From NCBI GenBank assembly GCA_029979265.1, contig JAPOHW010000005.1, positions 1-64,000 of the forward strand: DNA of 64,000 nucleotides, given 5' to 3'. The first letter of the stretch is position 1. The number at the start of each line of letters is the position of its first letter. The stretch is from Actinomycetota bacterium (GTDB taxonomy: Bacteria > Actinomycetota > Acidimicrobiia > Acidimicrobiales > Aldehydirespiratoraceae). The notes under the pieces were generated by a model that worked only from the letters and a program-made list of their open reading frames with translations, did not search any database and was not told the origin of the DNA. Below are positions 25,488-34,291 of this stretch, piece after piece. Both the position numbers and the translations under genes were made by a program.

Positions 25488-27599
25488 TCACTTGGCGAGC
25501 GGATCGCGGGGCAACCCGAGGATCCGTTCGGAGATGATGTTGCGGACGATCTCCGACGTACCGCCGGCGATCGTGAGGCAGCGGTCGAACAAGTAATGGA
25601 ACTGGGCCCTCGGTTCTCCGCCTCCAACACCCGCTGCGCCTGACACGCGAAGAGCAAGCGAACTGACGCGTTGAGCGTGTTCGGCCGACAGCAGCTTGGT
25701 GATCGCGCCTTCCGGGCCGGGGCCGGCCCCGATCACGGCGCGCATGACCTGACGCAGGTTGAGTGCCGACATCGCATGGGATTCGGCAATCGTCTCGCCG
25801 AGTTGGACGGTGACAGCCCGGTCGTCCGCTGCGTACTTCGTGACGATCTCGACCAGTTCGGCCTCACCGATCTCGTCGCGACCACCCGCGTTCCCACCGA
25901 TCGACACGCGTTCGTTGCCGAGCGTGGCGCGGGCCACGGTCCAGCCCTGGTTGATCTCACCGACCACGTCGTCGTCGGGCACGAACACATCGTCGAAGAA
26001 GACCTCGTTGAACAGCGCTTCGCCGGTGATCTCCCGAAGTGGACGGATGTCGACGCCGGCGGCCTTCATGTCGATCGCAAAGGTCGAGACACCAGCATGC
26101 TTCGGTGCATCGGGGTCGGTACGAACCGTCGCCAAGCCCATGTTGCTGTTCTGCGCACCGCTGGTCCATACCTTTTGCCCGTTCACGAGCCACCCGCCGT
26201 CGACCCGCGTCGCCCGCGTCTGGATCGCAGCGGCGTCAGAACCGGCGTTCGGCTCGCTGAACAACTGACACCAGTAGAAGTCACCGTCAAGGCTCGGACG
26301 GATCCACCGCTCGATCTGCTCGTCGGTCCCGTGTTGGATGAGTGTCAGCAATACCCAGGTGCCGATGCCGAGCGCCGGCCGCTCCACCTCAGGCAGTTCT
26401 TCGTCGATGACCAACTGCTCGATCGCACTCGCCGAACGCCCGAACGGTCGCGGCCAGTGCGGCATGCAGTAGCCGGAATCGATCAGTGCCGCCAGCCGCT
26501 CTCCCCGATCGGTGATCGCTTCGTAGCGGGCCTTGAACCGACGCACCTCGTCCCGGAACAGTTCGGCGTCGACGGGCAGGTCGATGCCTTCATTGGCAGT
26601 CGCCCCCGCTGCAACCAAGGCACTGACGTCCGCCGCAGCATCGCCGCAGAAGGAGGCTGACAGGGCCCACGCCCTCCGCAGGTAGATGTGCGCATCGTGC
26701 TCCCACGTGAACCCGATGCCGCCGAGGAGCTGGATGTTCTTCTCGGCGGTGCGCACGGCGGCGGGCAGCGCCTGCGCGGCGGCGACGGCACCCGCGAGGC
26801 GACCCTGACTTCCCCGGCCACCGGATCGTGCCGCGTCCCATGCGACCGCTGCTGCCAGCTCTGCGTCGACCGCCATGTTGGCGAGATGGTGTTTGACCGC
26901 CTGGAACGATCCGATCGTCCGGCCGAATTGCTCGCGCACCTTGGCGTACTCGAGCGCCATGGTGAGCGTTGCGCTGCAGATGCCGGTTGCTTCGGCGGCT
27001 GCCAACGAGCGGGCAATCGCGACCGCCTCGGCGGCGCCACCCTGGATGCGGTGTCCGTCGGGTACGGACGGCGTGGACACGAACCGCGACAACCGGCGCG
27101 TCAGATCCATGCTCTCGACCGGTTCGACATCGGTGGCATCGCACCGCACGATCGTGACGTCGTCGCCGTCGCACACGACCACGATCGCGGCGTGATGAGC
27201 CCCGAGCACGAGCCCCGCCGGCCCGTCGAGGGCGATAGCGCCCAAGGTGGAGCCGTCGGCCAATCCCGGCAAGAAGGTCGAGCGCTGCTCGGCGGTGCCA
27301 AGGGCGTCGATGATCGCCGAGGCGACAACTGTTGGGAGCAACGGTCCGGTCGAGGCGGCCGCGCCGGCCGCCTCGACCACGATCATGGTCTCGGCCAGGC
27401 CGTATCCCGACCCCCCGAACTCCTCGGGAAGGTGGAGTCCGAGCCAGCCCATCGAGACGAGCTCGTTCCAGAACGACGGCAACTGTTCGTACTCGGCGTC
27501 GAGAAGTGCCCTCGCCTCGCCGATCGCGCCTCGGTCGGCGAGGAACGCGTTGGCGACTGTCATGAGCTCGTGGTGGTCGTCGGTCAGTGCAATCGGCAT
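25488..27599 (-). CDS. Double-domain acyl-CoA dehydrogenase (FadE34/ChsE3-like fusion)
   Basis: A 703-residue protein made of two acyl-CoA dehydrogenase units. The N-terminal half (to about 345) has REQFGRTIGSFQAVKHHLAN and LGGIGFTWEHDAHIYLRRA but no SEP-AGSD loop. The C-terminal half has WCQLFSEPNAGSDAAAI, GQKVWTSGAQ and GGTSEIVRNIISERILGLPR. This is a beta-alpha fusion, the architecture of mycobacterial FadE34 (ChsE3), which oxidises a C24 steroid acyl-CoA. Length matches that family (about 710). A comparable steroid- or bulky-acyl-CoA substrate is inferred. Confidence 0.9.
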   Translation of the reverse strand: MPIALTDDHHELMTVANAFLADRGAIGEARALLDAEYEQLPSFWNELVSMGWLGLHLPEEFGGSGYGLAETMIVVEAAGAAASTGPLLPTVVASAIIDALGTAEQRSTFLPGLADGSTLGAIALDGPAGLVLGAHHAAIVVVCDGDDVTIVRCDATDVEPVESMDLTRRLSRFVSTPSVPDGHRIQGGAAEAVAIARSLAAAEATGICSATLTMALEYAKVREQFGRTIGSFQAVKHHLANMAVDAELAAAVAWDAARSGGRGSQGRLAGAVAAAQALPAAVRTAEKNIQLLGGIGFTWEHDAHIYLRRAWALSASFCGDAAADVSALVAAGATANEGIDLPVDAELFRDEVRRFKARYEAITDRGERLAALIDSGYCMPHWPRPFGRSASAIEQLVIDEELPEVERPALGIGTWVLLTLIQHGTDEQIERWIRPSLDGDFYWCQLFSEPNAGSDAAAIQTRATRVDGGWLVNGQKVWTSGAQNSNMGLATVRTDPDAPKHAGVSTFAIDMKAAGVDIRPLREITGEALFNEVFFDDVFVPDDDVVGEINQGWTVARATLGNERVSIGGNAGGRDEIGEAELVEIVTKYAADDRAVTVQLGETIAESHAMSALNLRQVMRAVIGAGPGPEGAITKLLSAEHAQRVSSLALRVSGAAGVGGGEPRAQFHYLFDRCLTIAGGTSEIVRNIISERILGLPRDPLAK

Positions 27600-27619
27600 C
27601 GTCGTCGCTTTCGGGTTGT

Positions 27620-28411
27620 TCAGTCGCCGATGAACTCGGGTGGACGGCGTTCGACGAACGACGCCACACCTTCGTGCCTGTCAGCGGTCGTGGAGATCAG
27701 TGCGGTGGCGTTGCGTTCGTCCTCGAACGCCGTCGCCATGTCGGAGGAGAGCGACCGCCGGTACAGGCGCTTGGTCAGCCCGAGCGTCCGGGTCGGTCCG
27801 CTGGCCAGCCGTTCGGCGAGCGCCAGTGCGGTCGAGGCGACCTCATCGGCGGTGACACAGCGGTTGATCAATCCCCACTGTTCGAGATCGGCCGACGTAA
27901 GGGTGTCACTCAGCAGCGCTATCTCGTTCAGTCGGTGGAACGGAATGATGCGGGCAAGGAAGTACGGGTCGCCGGCGTGCGGCACCATGCCACGTCGCGT
28001 GAACACATGGGTCCACCGGGCGTCTCGATCGGCGACGACGAGGTCACCGAGCAGTGCGAGGGTCCACCCGAAGCCGGCTACCGTCCCGTTAACGGCCGTC
28101 ACGACCGGCTTCTCGACCTCCCAGAGCGCCTGGGCCAGCCGCCGGAAGTCCTCGGTTGCGTAGCGGTAGTCGAGCGTGCTCGGCTTCGGTGCGTTCTGGT
28201 CGCTCACGGCATCGGCGCCGGTGCAGAACTTCCCGTCGACACCGGTCAGAACGATCGAGCGGATCGAAGGGTCGACGTTCGCATCGGTCAGCCAACGCGC
28301 CAGCGACGAAGCTGTGTCCGCGTCGATGGCGTTGTGACGTTCGGGGCGCGCCAGACGGATCGCAACGACACCACCGTCCGAGTGCTCGACGTCCAAGCCC
28401 GATGCTTCCAC
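27620..28411 (-). CDS. Crotonase-family protein lacking both hydratase glutamates
   Basis: A 263-residue crotonase-fold protein with FCTGADAVS and VNGTVAGFGWTLAL oxyanion segments. The catalytic-Glu positions are Thr117 and Phe137, so hydratase activity is doubtful and an isomerase, hydrolase or lyase role is more likely. Residues FTRRGMVPHAGDPYFLARI replace the usual GL-PG-GGTQRL segment. GTG 28411 is the first gene of a four-gene operon; the island operator lies 35 bp upstream. The remaining genes of the operon are a fused dehydrogenase, a hydratase and a hydroxyacyl-CoA dehydrogenase. Confidence 0.82.
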   Translation of the reverse strand: MEASGLDVEHSDGGVVAIRLARPERHNAIDADTASSLARWLTDANVDPSIRSIVLTGVDGKFCTGADAVSDQNAPKPSTLDYRYATEDFRRLAQALWEVEKPVVTAVNGTVAGFGWTLALLGDLVVADRDARWTHVFTRRGMVPHAGDPYFLARIIPFHRLNEIALLSDTLTSADLEQWGLINRCVTADEVASTALALAERLASGPTRTLGLTKRLYRRSLSSDMATAFEDERNATALISTTADRHEGVASFVERRPPEFIGD

Positions 28412-28446
28412 TCAGTCGTTCCGTTCTCTTCGTCAACCGGCCGTAT

Positions 28447-28462
28447 CTGACGCTACTGTCAC
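28447..28462. promoter_or_regulatory. Operator-like palindrome, site 6 of 10
   Basis: CTGACG-CTAC-TGTCAC, preceded by AT, between the crotonase (start 28411) and SDR (start 28503) genes. Confidence 0.65.
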
Positions 28463-28502
28463 CTGAGGTATCCAGTCCAACCGCAACGAAAGTGAGCTCC
28501 AC

Positions 28503-29423
28503 ATGCCCGGACTCCTCGAAGGGAAGATCGCACTGGTCACCGGTGCAGGACACGGCATCGGCCGAGGCCACGCAGTCGAGCTCGCCAAGCACGGCGCCAC
28601 CGTGATCGTCAACGACCTCGGAAGCTCGGTCAACGGCGAGGGCAGCGGACGCGATGCCGACGTCGTCGTCGAGATCATCCGGTCCCGAGGTGGCACCGCA
28701 TCAGCCGACTACGGCGACGTCAGCGACGAGGTGCAGGCGAATTCGATGGTGCAGCAGGCGATCGACAACTACGGCCGTCTGGACATCGTGGTGAACAATG
28801 CCGGGATTGTCCGCGACCGGGCCATTTGGAACATGTCCGCCGACGACTTCGACATCGTCATGAAGGTGCACGTGCGCGGGACCTGGCTCATCTGCCGAGC
28901 TGCCGCGCAACACTGGCGCGAGCGGTCGAAGGCCGGAGAGCGCAACGTCGGTGGCCGGATCATCAACACCACGTCCGGCGCCGGCCTGCTCGGCAACTTC
29001 GGACAGACCAACTACGCGACCGCAAAGGCGGCGATCGTCGGCCTGACCCAAACTCTCAACCTCGAACTCTCCAAGCTCGGCGTGACGGCGAACGTGATTG
29101 GGCCCGGTGGCATCACCCGGATCTCGGGCACGATGCGACCCGAGGCAGTGCGCGAACCCGACGAGATCCCCGAGGACGAGTTCGACAAGTACGACCCGTC
29201 GCTCTGCTCCCCTGTTGTTGCGTGGCTCTGCAGCGACGAAGCGGCGTACGTCAGCGGGCAGGTGATCCGGGCGATGGGTGAGCACATCCATCTCATGAGC
29301 GGATGGACCGAGGAGGTCACCGTGTCGAACGGGGGTCAGCGGTGGGACGCCGAGAAGCTCGGTGACCTCTTCGCGGTCGACGTGTTCAAGACCAAGGCCC
29401 CCGGCCTCCGCATGCCCGGCTGA
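28503..29423 (+). CDS. SDR, MFE-2-type (3R)-hydroxyacyl-CoA dehydrogenase
   Basis: A 306-residue SDR with TGAGHGIGRGHA, NDLGSSVNGEG, NNAGIVRDRAIWNM, TTSGAGLLGNFGQ and YATAK. It is a paralog of the 23820 protein, with the same MFE-2-like segments and C-terminal extension, but differs enough to suggest a distinct substrate. It is transcribed alone from a divergent promoter shared with the crotonase operon. GTGAG lies upstream of ATG 28503. Confidence 0.87.
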   Translation: MPGLLEGKIALVTGAGHGIGRGHAVELAKHGATVIVNDLGSSVNGEGSGRDADVVVEIIRSRGGTASADYGDVSDEVQANSMVQQAIDNYGRLDIVVNNAGIVRDRAIWNMSADDFDIVMKVHVRGTWLICRAAAQHWRERSKAGERNVGGRIINTTSGAGLLGNFGQTNYATAKAAIVGLTQTLNLELSKLGVTANVIGPGGITRISGTMRPEAVREPDEIPEDEFDKYDPSLCSPVVAWLCSDEAAYVSGQVIRAMGEHIHLMSGWTEEVTVSNGGQRWDAEKLGDLFAVDVFKTKAPGLRMPG

Positions 29424-29425
29424 TC

Positions 29426-29964
29426 TCAGCGTCGGGCGAGGAGCAGCTCGGCCAACCGGGCAGGCTCGCTCATCATGACGTTGTGACAGGTGTCGATCTC
29501 GACAACCTCGTCAACAATGCCGAGGTTGTCGATGAACTGGCACTGCAACGCCGGCTTCAGTGAGTTGTCGCGGAGCGGCAGCACCAACGTAGTGGGTGCG
29601 ACGGGCATGCCCGATAGATCGACCGGCTCCCTCATGACGACGCTGCTCTCGGGCACGAGACCGGCGACGACCGCGCACCTCTGACCGGTGGCCTGAGCGT
29701 CGACTGGACTGTGGTGCCTTGCGGTGGCACGCAGCATGCGATGTCGACCATCCGGACGATTCGCTTAGGTCCGAGAGCCCGGGCGACGCCAGGCAGGGTG
29801 ATCCCGGCCATCGAGTGACCGACGAGGATCGCCCGCTTCGCACCCACCTCCTCAATGTGGCGGACCACGCTCCGCACGCTCAGGTCGATCGTGAGGGTCG
29901 GCTTCTAGCAGCCGCCCGTGTCCTGGCCACCGTGGACGAAGACGAGGACCGGTGAGTTCGACAT
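29426..29964 (-). pseudogene. Decayed alpha/beta-hydrolase gene
   Basis: Read from ATG 29964, the first 19 codons give MSNSPVLVFVHGGQDTGGC, the usual start of an esterase-type hydrolase. TAG (29907-29905) then stands where TGG (Trp) is expected. In the same frame the sequence resumes with IEEVGAKRAILVGHSMAGITLP (GHSMAG nucleophile elbow), but about 40 residues between these parts are missing. A frameshift near 29720 moves the C-terminus into another frame, where IDTCHNVMMSEPARLAELLL (catalytic His region) ends at 29426. A stop, a deletion and a frameshift together make a pseudogene; sequencing error would not explain all three. Confidence 0.75.
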
Positions 29965-29974
29965 CAGCGTCCGT

Positions 29975-32089
29975 TCAGTCGTCTCGCCCGATGACGAGTG
30001 CGTCGACTGCGATCACACCGTCGGCGGTGATGATGAGCGGGTTGAGATCGATCGACTCGATCCAGTGGCCGTGTGTCCGCCAGAGCTGGTCGAGGCCGGC
30101 CACGACCGCACTGAGTTCGTCCATCGGCCAGGGGCGCTGACCACGCAAGCCGGCGACGGCGCCGGCAACCTCCTCGGCCAGCGATCTCGCCCCTGCCTCG
30201 TCGATCGGGAGAAACCGTCCGCTCACCTGTCGGAGCACTTCGACGAGCACTCCGCCCAGGCCGAGCAGTGCGATCGATCCGAGGCTCGACCCGGTCTGCA
30301 GACCAGCGAACGCCTCGGCGTGCCCGCCGACCATCGACTGCACCGCGATCGTCCCGGGAATGTTGCGCGCCACCGCGATGGCGCGCAACTCGGCCACGTT
30401 GTCGGCGAGGGCGGACCGTTCGACCCCGATGCGGACTCCATCGACCTCGGTGCGGTGAGCAACATCGGCCAGCTTGACGACCAGTTGGTCGCCCAGATCG
30501 TCGATCCGAGGATGGTCGGTCTCGTCACCGTCGAGCACGACCCACGGCGCAACGGTGATGCCGGCGGAAGTCAACAGTTCCATGGCTTCGGCGAATGAGA
30601 GCATCGGACCGGCGTCACCGTCGATGAGGGCCGGCATTCGCTGAGCCGGTGTCGGCACTACTGGCGATTCGCTCCTTGGCCGATGGCCGACGAACCGGTT
30701 CATCGCGTCCACGGCGCGGTACACCGACTCGATGCCACGGGCGAACACCAGCCCGCGGTCGCGCCAATCCGACACCCAACTACCGACTCCGGTCGCCTCG
30801 AGCGGGGTCACCACGAACGGGATCTGCGCCCGGACAGCAGCACTCGAAAACGGCGCGAGGAGTGTCGTACTCCACCCCTCGTCGGCTTCGCCCGTCCACC
30901 ATCCGAGGGCCAGCAAGTCGACGACGTTCGCATAGGTGTCGAAGACCTCCTCCATCAGTTCGGCCTTGGTCATGACGAACCCGGTCAGGTCGAGCGGGTT
31001 CACGGTGTCCCCCGGTACGCGCTCGCGAACCCATGCTTCGATCGCGTCGAGTGGCGGAAGGTCGACGTCGTAGTTCGTCGACGGATCGTCAACGAGATCG
31101 GTCGCCAGAGTCGCCACACCTCCCGAGGTCGTGATCATGCCGAGCCGGTTGATCCGCCGATGCCGCTCGGACGGGAGTTGAACGAAGAGTTGAGCCTGAT
31201 CGAGCAGGTGGTCGATATCGCGAGCGCCGAGGATCCCGTGCTCACGGAATGCGAGGTCGTAGATCCAACTCTCGTCGGCGATCGCTCCCGTGTGGGATTG
31301 CATGATCCGTCGGGCACGGTCGGAGCGGCCCAGCTTGAGGGCGATCACCGGCTTGCCGGCCGCCCGAGCCATGGCTACCGCCGCGAAGAACTCGTCGGGC
31401 CGACGCACGGTTTCGATCACGAGACAGATGACTGATGTCTGGTCATCGCTGGCGAGAACCGCCACGTGGTCGGCGAGGTCGCAGATCGCTTCATTGCCGG
31501 AGGACACCGCCACCGACACCCCGAGCGCCCGCTCTCTGGCAGCAGCGAAGGCCGACCGGACGAGGAAGCCACTCTGGGACACGATGCTGACCCCGCCGAC
31601 CGTGTCGCGACCGGCAGCCGGGAGATCGAGACGTCCACCGGTGAAGAGGTTGGCTCCCAAAGGCACGTTCTTGAACCCGGCACAGTTCGGTCCGATGACC
31701 GCGACGTCGGTCCGCCCGGCGATCTCGAGCAGGCGTGCCTGCAGATCAGCGCCGGCATCGCCAGCCTCGACGAAGCCTGCCGCGGCGACGACCACCCCAC
31801 CGCATCCCAGCGACGCCGCCTCCTCGACGACGTCGAGGGATCGCTCCGCATTGACCAGCGAGAGGACGGCGTCGATCGGCACTCCGAGCGTGGCGACCGC
31901 CGACGCGAGATCGGGATAGGCCACCTGCCCGTAGAGGGAGTCCCGTCGCGGGTTCACGAGTGCGACCTGCCGACCAGCCTCGATCATCGGGATGATCGAG
32001 TTGTTCGACATGCCAAGTTGCTCGTTGGCGCCGACGACAGCAACCGTACGAGGCACGAGCATTCGCGCCAGTTGGTCGCGGATCGTCAT
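29975..32089 (-). CDS. ADP-forming acyl-CoA synthetase (acetate-CoA ligase family)
   Basis: A 704-residue fused alpha-beta NDP-forming synthetase. The N-terminal CoA-binding domain starts PRTVAVVGANEQLG; the ligase domain contains SHTGAIADESWIYD with the phosphorylatable His; a C-terminal ATP-grasp domain covers about 490-704 (DQLVVKLADVAHRTEVDG). It converts an acid, ATP and CoA to acyl-CoA and ADP reversibly, so it could also harvest ATP from acyl-CoA end products. Start ATG 32089 is at the domain boundary; GTG 32176 would add 29 unsupported residues. The hydrolase pseudogene lies just downstream. Confidence 0.85.
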   Translation of the reverse strand: MTIRDQLARMLVPRTVAVVGANEQLGMSNNSIIPMIEAGRQVALVNPRRDSLYGQVAYPDLASAVATLGVPIDAVLSLVNAERSLDVVEEAASLGCGGVVVAAAGFVEAGDAGADLQARLLEIAGRTDVAVIGPNCAGFKNVPLGANLFTGGRLDLPAAGRDTVGGVSIVSQSGFLVRSAFAAARERALGVSVAVSSGNEAICDLADHVAVLASDDQTSVICLVIETVRRPDEFFAAVAMARAAGKPVIALKLGRSDRARRIMQSHTGAIADESWIYDLAFREHGILGARDIDHLLDQAQLFVQLPSERHRRINRLGMITTSGGVATLATDLVDDPSTNYDVDLPPLDAIEAWVRERVPGDTVNPLDLTGFVMTKAELMEEVFDTYANVVDLLALGWWTGEADEGWSTTLLAPFSSAAVRAQIPFVVTPLEATGVGSWVSDWRDRGLVFARGIESVYRAVDAMNRFVGHRPRSESPVVPTPAQRMPALIDGDAGPMLSFAEAMELLTSAGITVAPWVVLDGDETDHPRIDDLGDQLVVKLADVAHRTEVDGVRIGVERSALADNVAELRAIAVARNIPGTIAVQSMVGGHAEAFAGLQTGSSLGSIALLGLGGVLVEVLRQVSGRFLPIDEAGARSLAEEVAGAVAGLRGQRPWPMDELSAVVAGLDQLWRTHGHWIESIDLNPLIITADGVIAVDALVIGRDD

Positions 32090-32182
32090 GGCCTGTTCGC
32101 TCGTGTAGCTCGGCAGGGGGCTGGATTCGAGCAGTCGGGAGCGGCACTCATGGTCGGCGACCGTAGCCAACGGCACATGTCA

Positions 32183-32196
32183 GTTCGATGTCGAAC
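32183..32196. repeat. 14-bp palindrome upstream of the ADP-forming synthetase gene
   Basis: GTTCGA-TG-TCGAAC is a perfect inverted repeat, 94 bp upstream of the start at 32089. The 2-nt loop makes a terminator unlikely; a protein-binding site is possible. It does not match the island operator. Confidence 0.4.
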
Positions 32197-32221
32197 GCAA
32201 GGCGCACCGACCCGGGCACTC

Positions 32222-32959
32222 TCACCAAGGAACCTCACCGCGCTCGGCGAAGAAGCAGCCCGTCGGCCCGTCGTTCGCAATGAGTACGGCATCGAGCACC
32301 GGGCGGGCGCCGTCGACAGGTGTGCGGAGTGCCTTGCCCTGTGTCATCGGCGTGTTCACCGGGCCGGGGTCGACTGCGTTGACCCGAAGCGGGGTGGCGC
32401 AAAACTCGTTCGCGAACAACACCGTCACCATGTTGACCGCCGCCTTCGAGGTGGAGTAGCTGACCAGCGGGCGCTCCCGGTACGGGCTCCCCGGAGTGGT
32501 CGCATACGCCAACGAACCGAGTCCACTCGAGAGGTTCACGATCCGCGGCCGGTCGGATCGGAGCAGCGTCGGGAGCATCGCCTGAATCACTCTGATGGTA
32601 CCCACCACGTTGACGTCGAGGGTTGCCTGGATATCGGCGAGAGACGCTCGACTGGGAGGCGAAGGGTGGTGTTCGAGCTTGATGGCCGCGTTGTTCACAA
32701 GGACGTCCAAACCGCGTCGAGCGACCTCCTTAGCCGCAGAAGCGACCGAATCTGGTTCGGAGACATCGAGGACGAGGGGGTCGGCTTTGCCACCGGAAGC
32801 GCGGATCGCCTCGGCGACCTCGGTCGCGGCGTCGGGAACTCGAGCACCGATCAACACGGTGGCACCGAGCAACGCAAGGCCTTCGGAGATCGCTCGACCG
32901 ATCCCACGGTTCGCTCCGGTGACCAATGCGGTCTGCCCGGCGAGGGCGCCCTGCACCAT
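32222..32959 (-). CDS. SDR family oxidoreductase
   Basis: A 245-residue SDR with TGANRGIGRA, NNAAIKLEHHP, VNLSSGLGSL, YSTSK and VDPGPVNTPMTQG. The sequence resembles carbonyl-reductase-like SDRs that begin TGANRGIG and often act on aldehydes or ketones. ATG 32959 overlaps the stop of the regulator gene by 1 bp, with GAAGGG inside that gene, so translation is coupled to the regulator. No obvious pathway step can be assigned. Confidence 0.85.
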   Translation of the reverse strand: MVQGALAGQTALVTGANRGIGRAISEGLALLGATVLIGARVPDAATEVAEAIRASGGKADPLVLDVSEPDSVASAAKEVARRGLDVLVNNAAIKLEHHPSPPSRASLADIQATLDVNVVGTIRVIQAMLPTLLRSDRPRIVNLSSGLGSLAYATTPGSPYRERPLVSYSTSKAAVNMVTVLFANEFCATPLRVNAVDPGPVNTPMTQGKALRTPVDGARPVLDAVLIANDGPTGCFFAERGEVPW

Positions 32960-34248
32960 CAGGAGCGGCCCTTCAGGTGCAGTCCGAACACGGCGCACAA
33001 CGAGTGAAGATACGCCATCGTGACGGCGTCGAGCGGTGATTCGCTGCGCCGCACCACGCCGAGGTGCCCCCAGACCACTCCGCCGACCTCGATCGGAACG
33101 AAGTGACACGCGCGAAATCCGTCCCCAGCGATGGAATCAGCTGTCGAACGGAACTTGCCCTCGACCGAGCGGACATCGGCGAACTGGACCACCTCGCCGG
33201 ACAGCACGCTTTGGGCGCTGGCGAACGAGGGGTCGAGAGGGACACCATCTGCGACCCGCTGGAGCCAACCGTCAGGCATCCGGGCGGCAGCGAGGAGCTG
33301 CATCCGGCGGCGCTCGGCACGAAAGACCGCGAGCCCGTCGGCCACGCCGGCAGCGTCCACCAAGGCGACGAGGTGCGCCGCTGCCTCGCGATCGTCGGGA
33401 CTAACGCCGAGACGAGCGGCCAACTCCCCGAACGAGTTCAACAAGGGGGCAGTGTCGACGTGTAGCGAATGCTCGGTGAGAGCATCCGCCTCCTCGGTCA
33501 CGTTGGCGAGGAACCGGTAGCCACTGCCACGAACCGAGGAGATGTACCTCGGGTCGCTTGCACTGTCGTCCAGCTTGCGGCGCACTCTGTTCACGATGAT
33601 GCGGAGCGCATTGCGCCCGTCCGAGGGGGCCGGATCCCACACACGACGGACGATCGTCCACGTCGGCAAGGTCACCGACGGACGGCTCATCAAAAACGTG
33701 AGCAGATCGTATTCGGTCGGCGACAAAGCGAGTGCCTCACCCCCGATTGAACACGATCGAGTCCAGAGATCGACCTGGAGGTCGAGCGCCCTGAGGTACC
33801 GGATGCCCGGATCCCGTCTCCGGTCGGCACGTCGGAACACTGCGGAGAGTCGCGCGAGGGTGGTATCGCTCGGCTCAGTGACCGGGCAGACCGCGTCGAC
33901 CCCTGCCGTGACGAGTGTGACCACCTCGTCGGCATCGTCAGCGAGCACCACCAACGGCACGTCGGTCAGATCGCGAATCGCGTCTACCACCTGCCATCGG
34001 AACTCCTGGTCGCCCCCGACCACCACCAGGGACACCCGCCGAATCGAAGCGAGCCATCTCGCCCGAGGACCGGCGTCGGCGGTGATGAACGGCCATTCGG
34101 CGACACGCATCGCCTCGTCGAGTCCGTGCTCCTCCCACCAGTTCGTGCGCCCAACCAACAGCACCGGCGCGTCCGGACGGGTCGGCCTCCGAGACCCGTG
34201 ATTCCGAACATCTGGCAATTCACTGACCTCTCGCACCGGCTCCCCCAC
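32959..34248 (-). CDS. Atypical regulator: pseudo-receiver, OmpR-type winged helix, GAF-like domain
   Basis: About 429 residues. The N-terminal ~135 residues look like a receiver fold (VPLVVLADDADEVVTLV, GVDAVCPV), but the phosphoacceptor strand reads SLVVVGGDQ with no clear Asp. Residues about 145-245 form an OmpR/PhoB winged helix (ALSPTEYDLLTFLMSRP, NALRIIVNRVRRKL, SSVRGSGYRF). The C-terminal ~160 residues look like a GAF sensor. OmpR regulators normally end at the winged helix, so ligand sensing by GAF may replace phosphorylation. GTG 34248 lies 7 nt after TAGATT and may be leaderless; GTG 34236 is an alternative. Confidence 0.78.
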   Translation of the reverse strand: MGEPVREVSELPDVRNHGSRRPTRPDAPVLLVGRTNWWEEHGLDEAMRVAEWPFITADAGPRARWLASIRRVSLVVVGGDQEFRWQVVDAIRDLTDVPLVVLADDADEVVTLVTAGVDAVCPVTEPSDTTLARLSAVFRRADRRRDPGIRYLRALDLQVDLWTRSCSIGGEALALSPTEYDLLTFLMSRPSVTLPTWTIVRRVWDPAPSDGRNALRIIVNRVRRKLDDSASDPRYISSVRGSGYRFLANVTEEADALTEHSLHVDTAPLLNSFGELAARLGVSPDDREAAAHLVALVDAAGVADGLAVFRAERRRMQLLAAARMPDGWLQRVADGVPLDPSFASAQSVLSGEVVQFADVRSVEGKFRSTADSIAGDGFRACHFVPIEVGGVVWGHLGVVRRSESPLDAVTMAYLHSLCAVFGLHLKGRS

Positions 34249-34258
34249 GAGGGCGAAT

Positions 34259-34274
34259 CTAACAGTGGTGTCAG
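34259..34274. promoter_or_regulatory. Operator-like palindrome, site 7 of 10
   Basis: CTAACA-GTGG-TGTCAG, preceded by AT, in the 43-bp gap between the regulator (start 34248) and the crotonase-reductase fusion (start 34292). With so small a gap it must overlap both promoters. Confidence 0.72.
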
Positions 34275-34291
34275 CTACCCTTCGCGCTGGC

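Noticed and set aside
26688-28163. Plus-strand open frame of about 490 codons opposite the fused dehydrogenase and crotonase genes
   Set aside because: No recognisable domain, no ribosome site, composition of an antisense shadow.
32170-32200. CTGACA-like half on the minus strand upstream of the ADP-forming synthetase gene
   Set aside because: No matching second arm at the 4-nt spacing; the nearby GTTCGA palindrome is a different sequence.
31466-33007. Plus-strand open frame of about 510 codons opposite the ADP-forming synthetase and SDR genes
   Set aside because: Runs across two genes with clear families on the minus strand; low-complexity translation.
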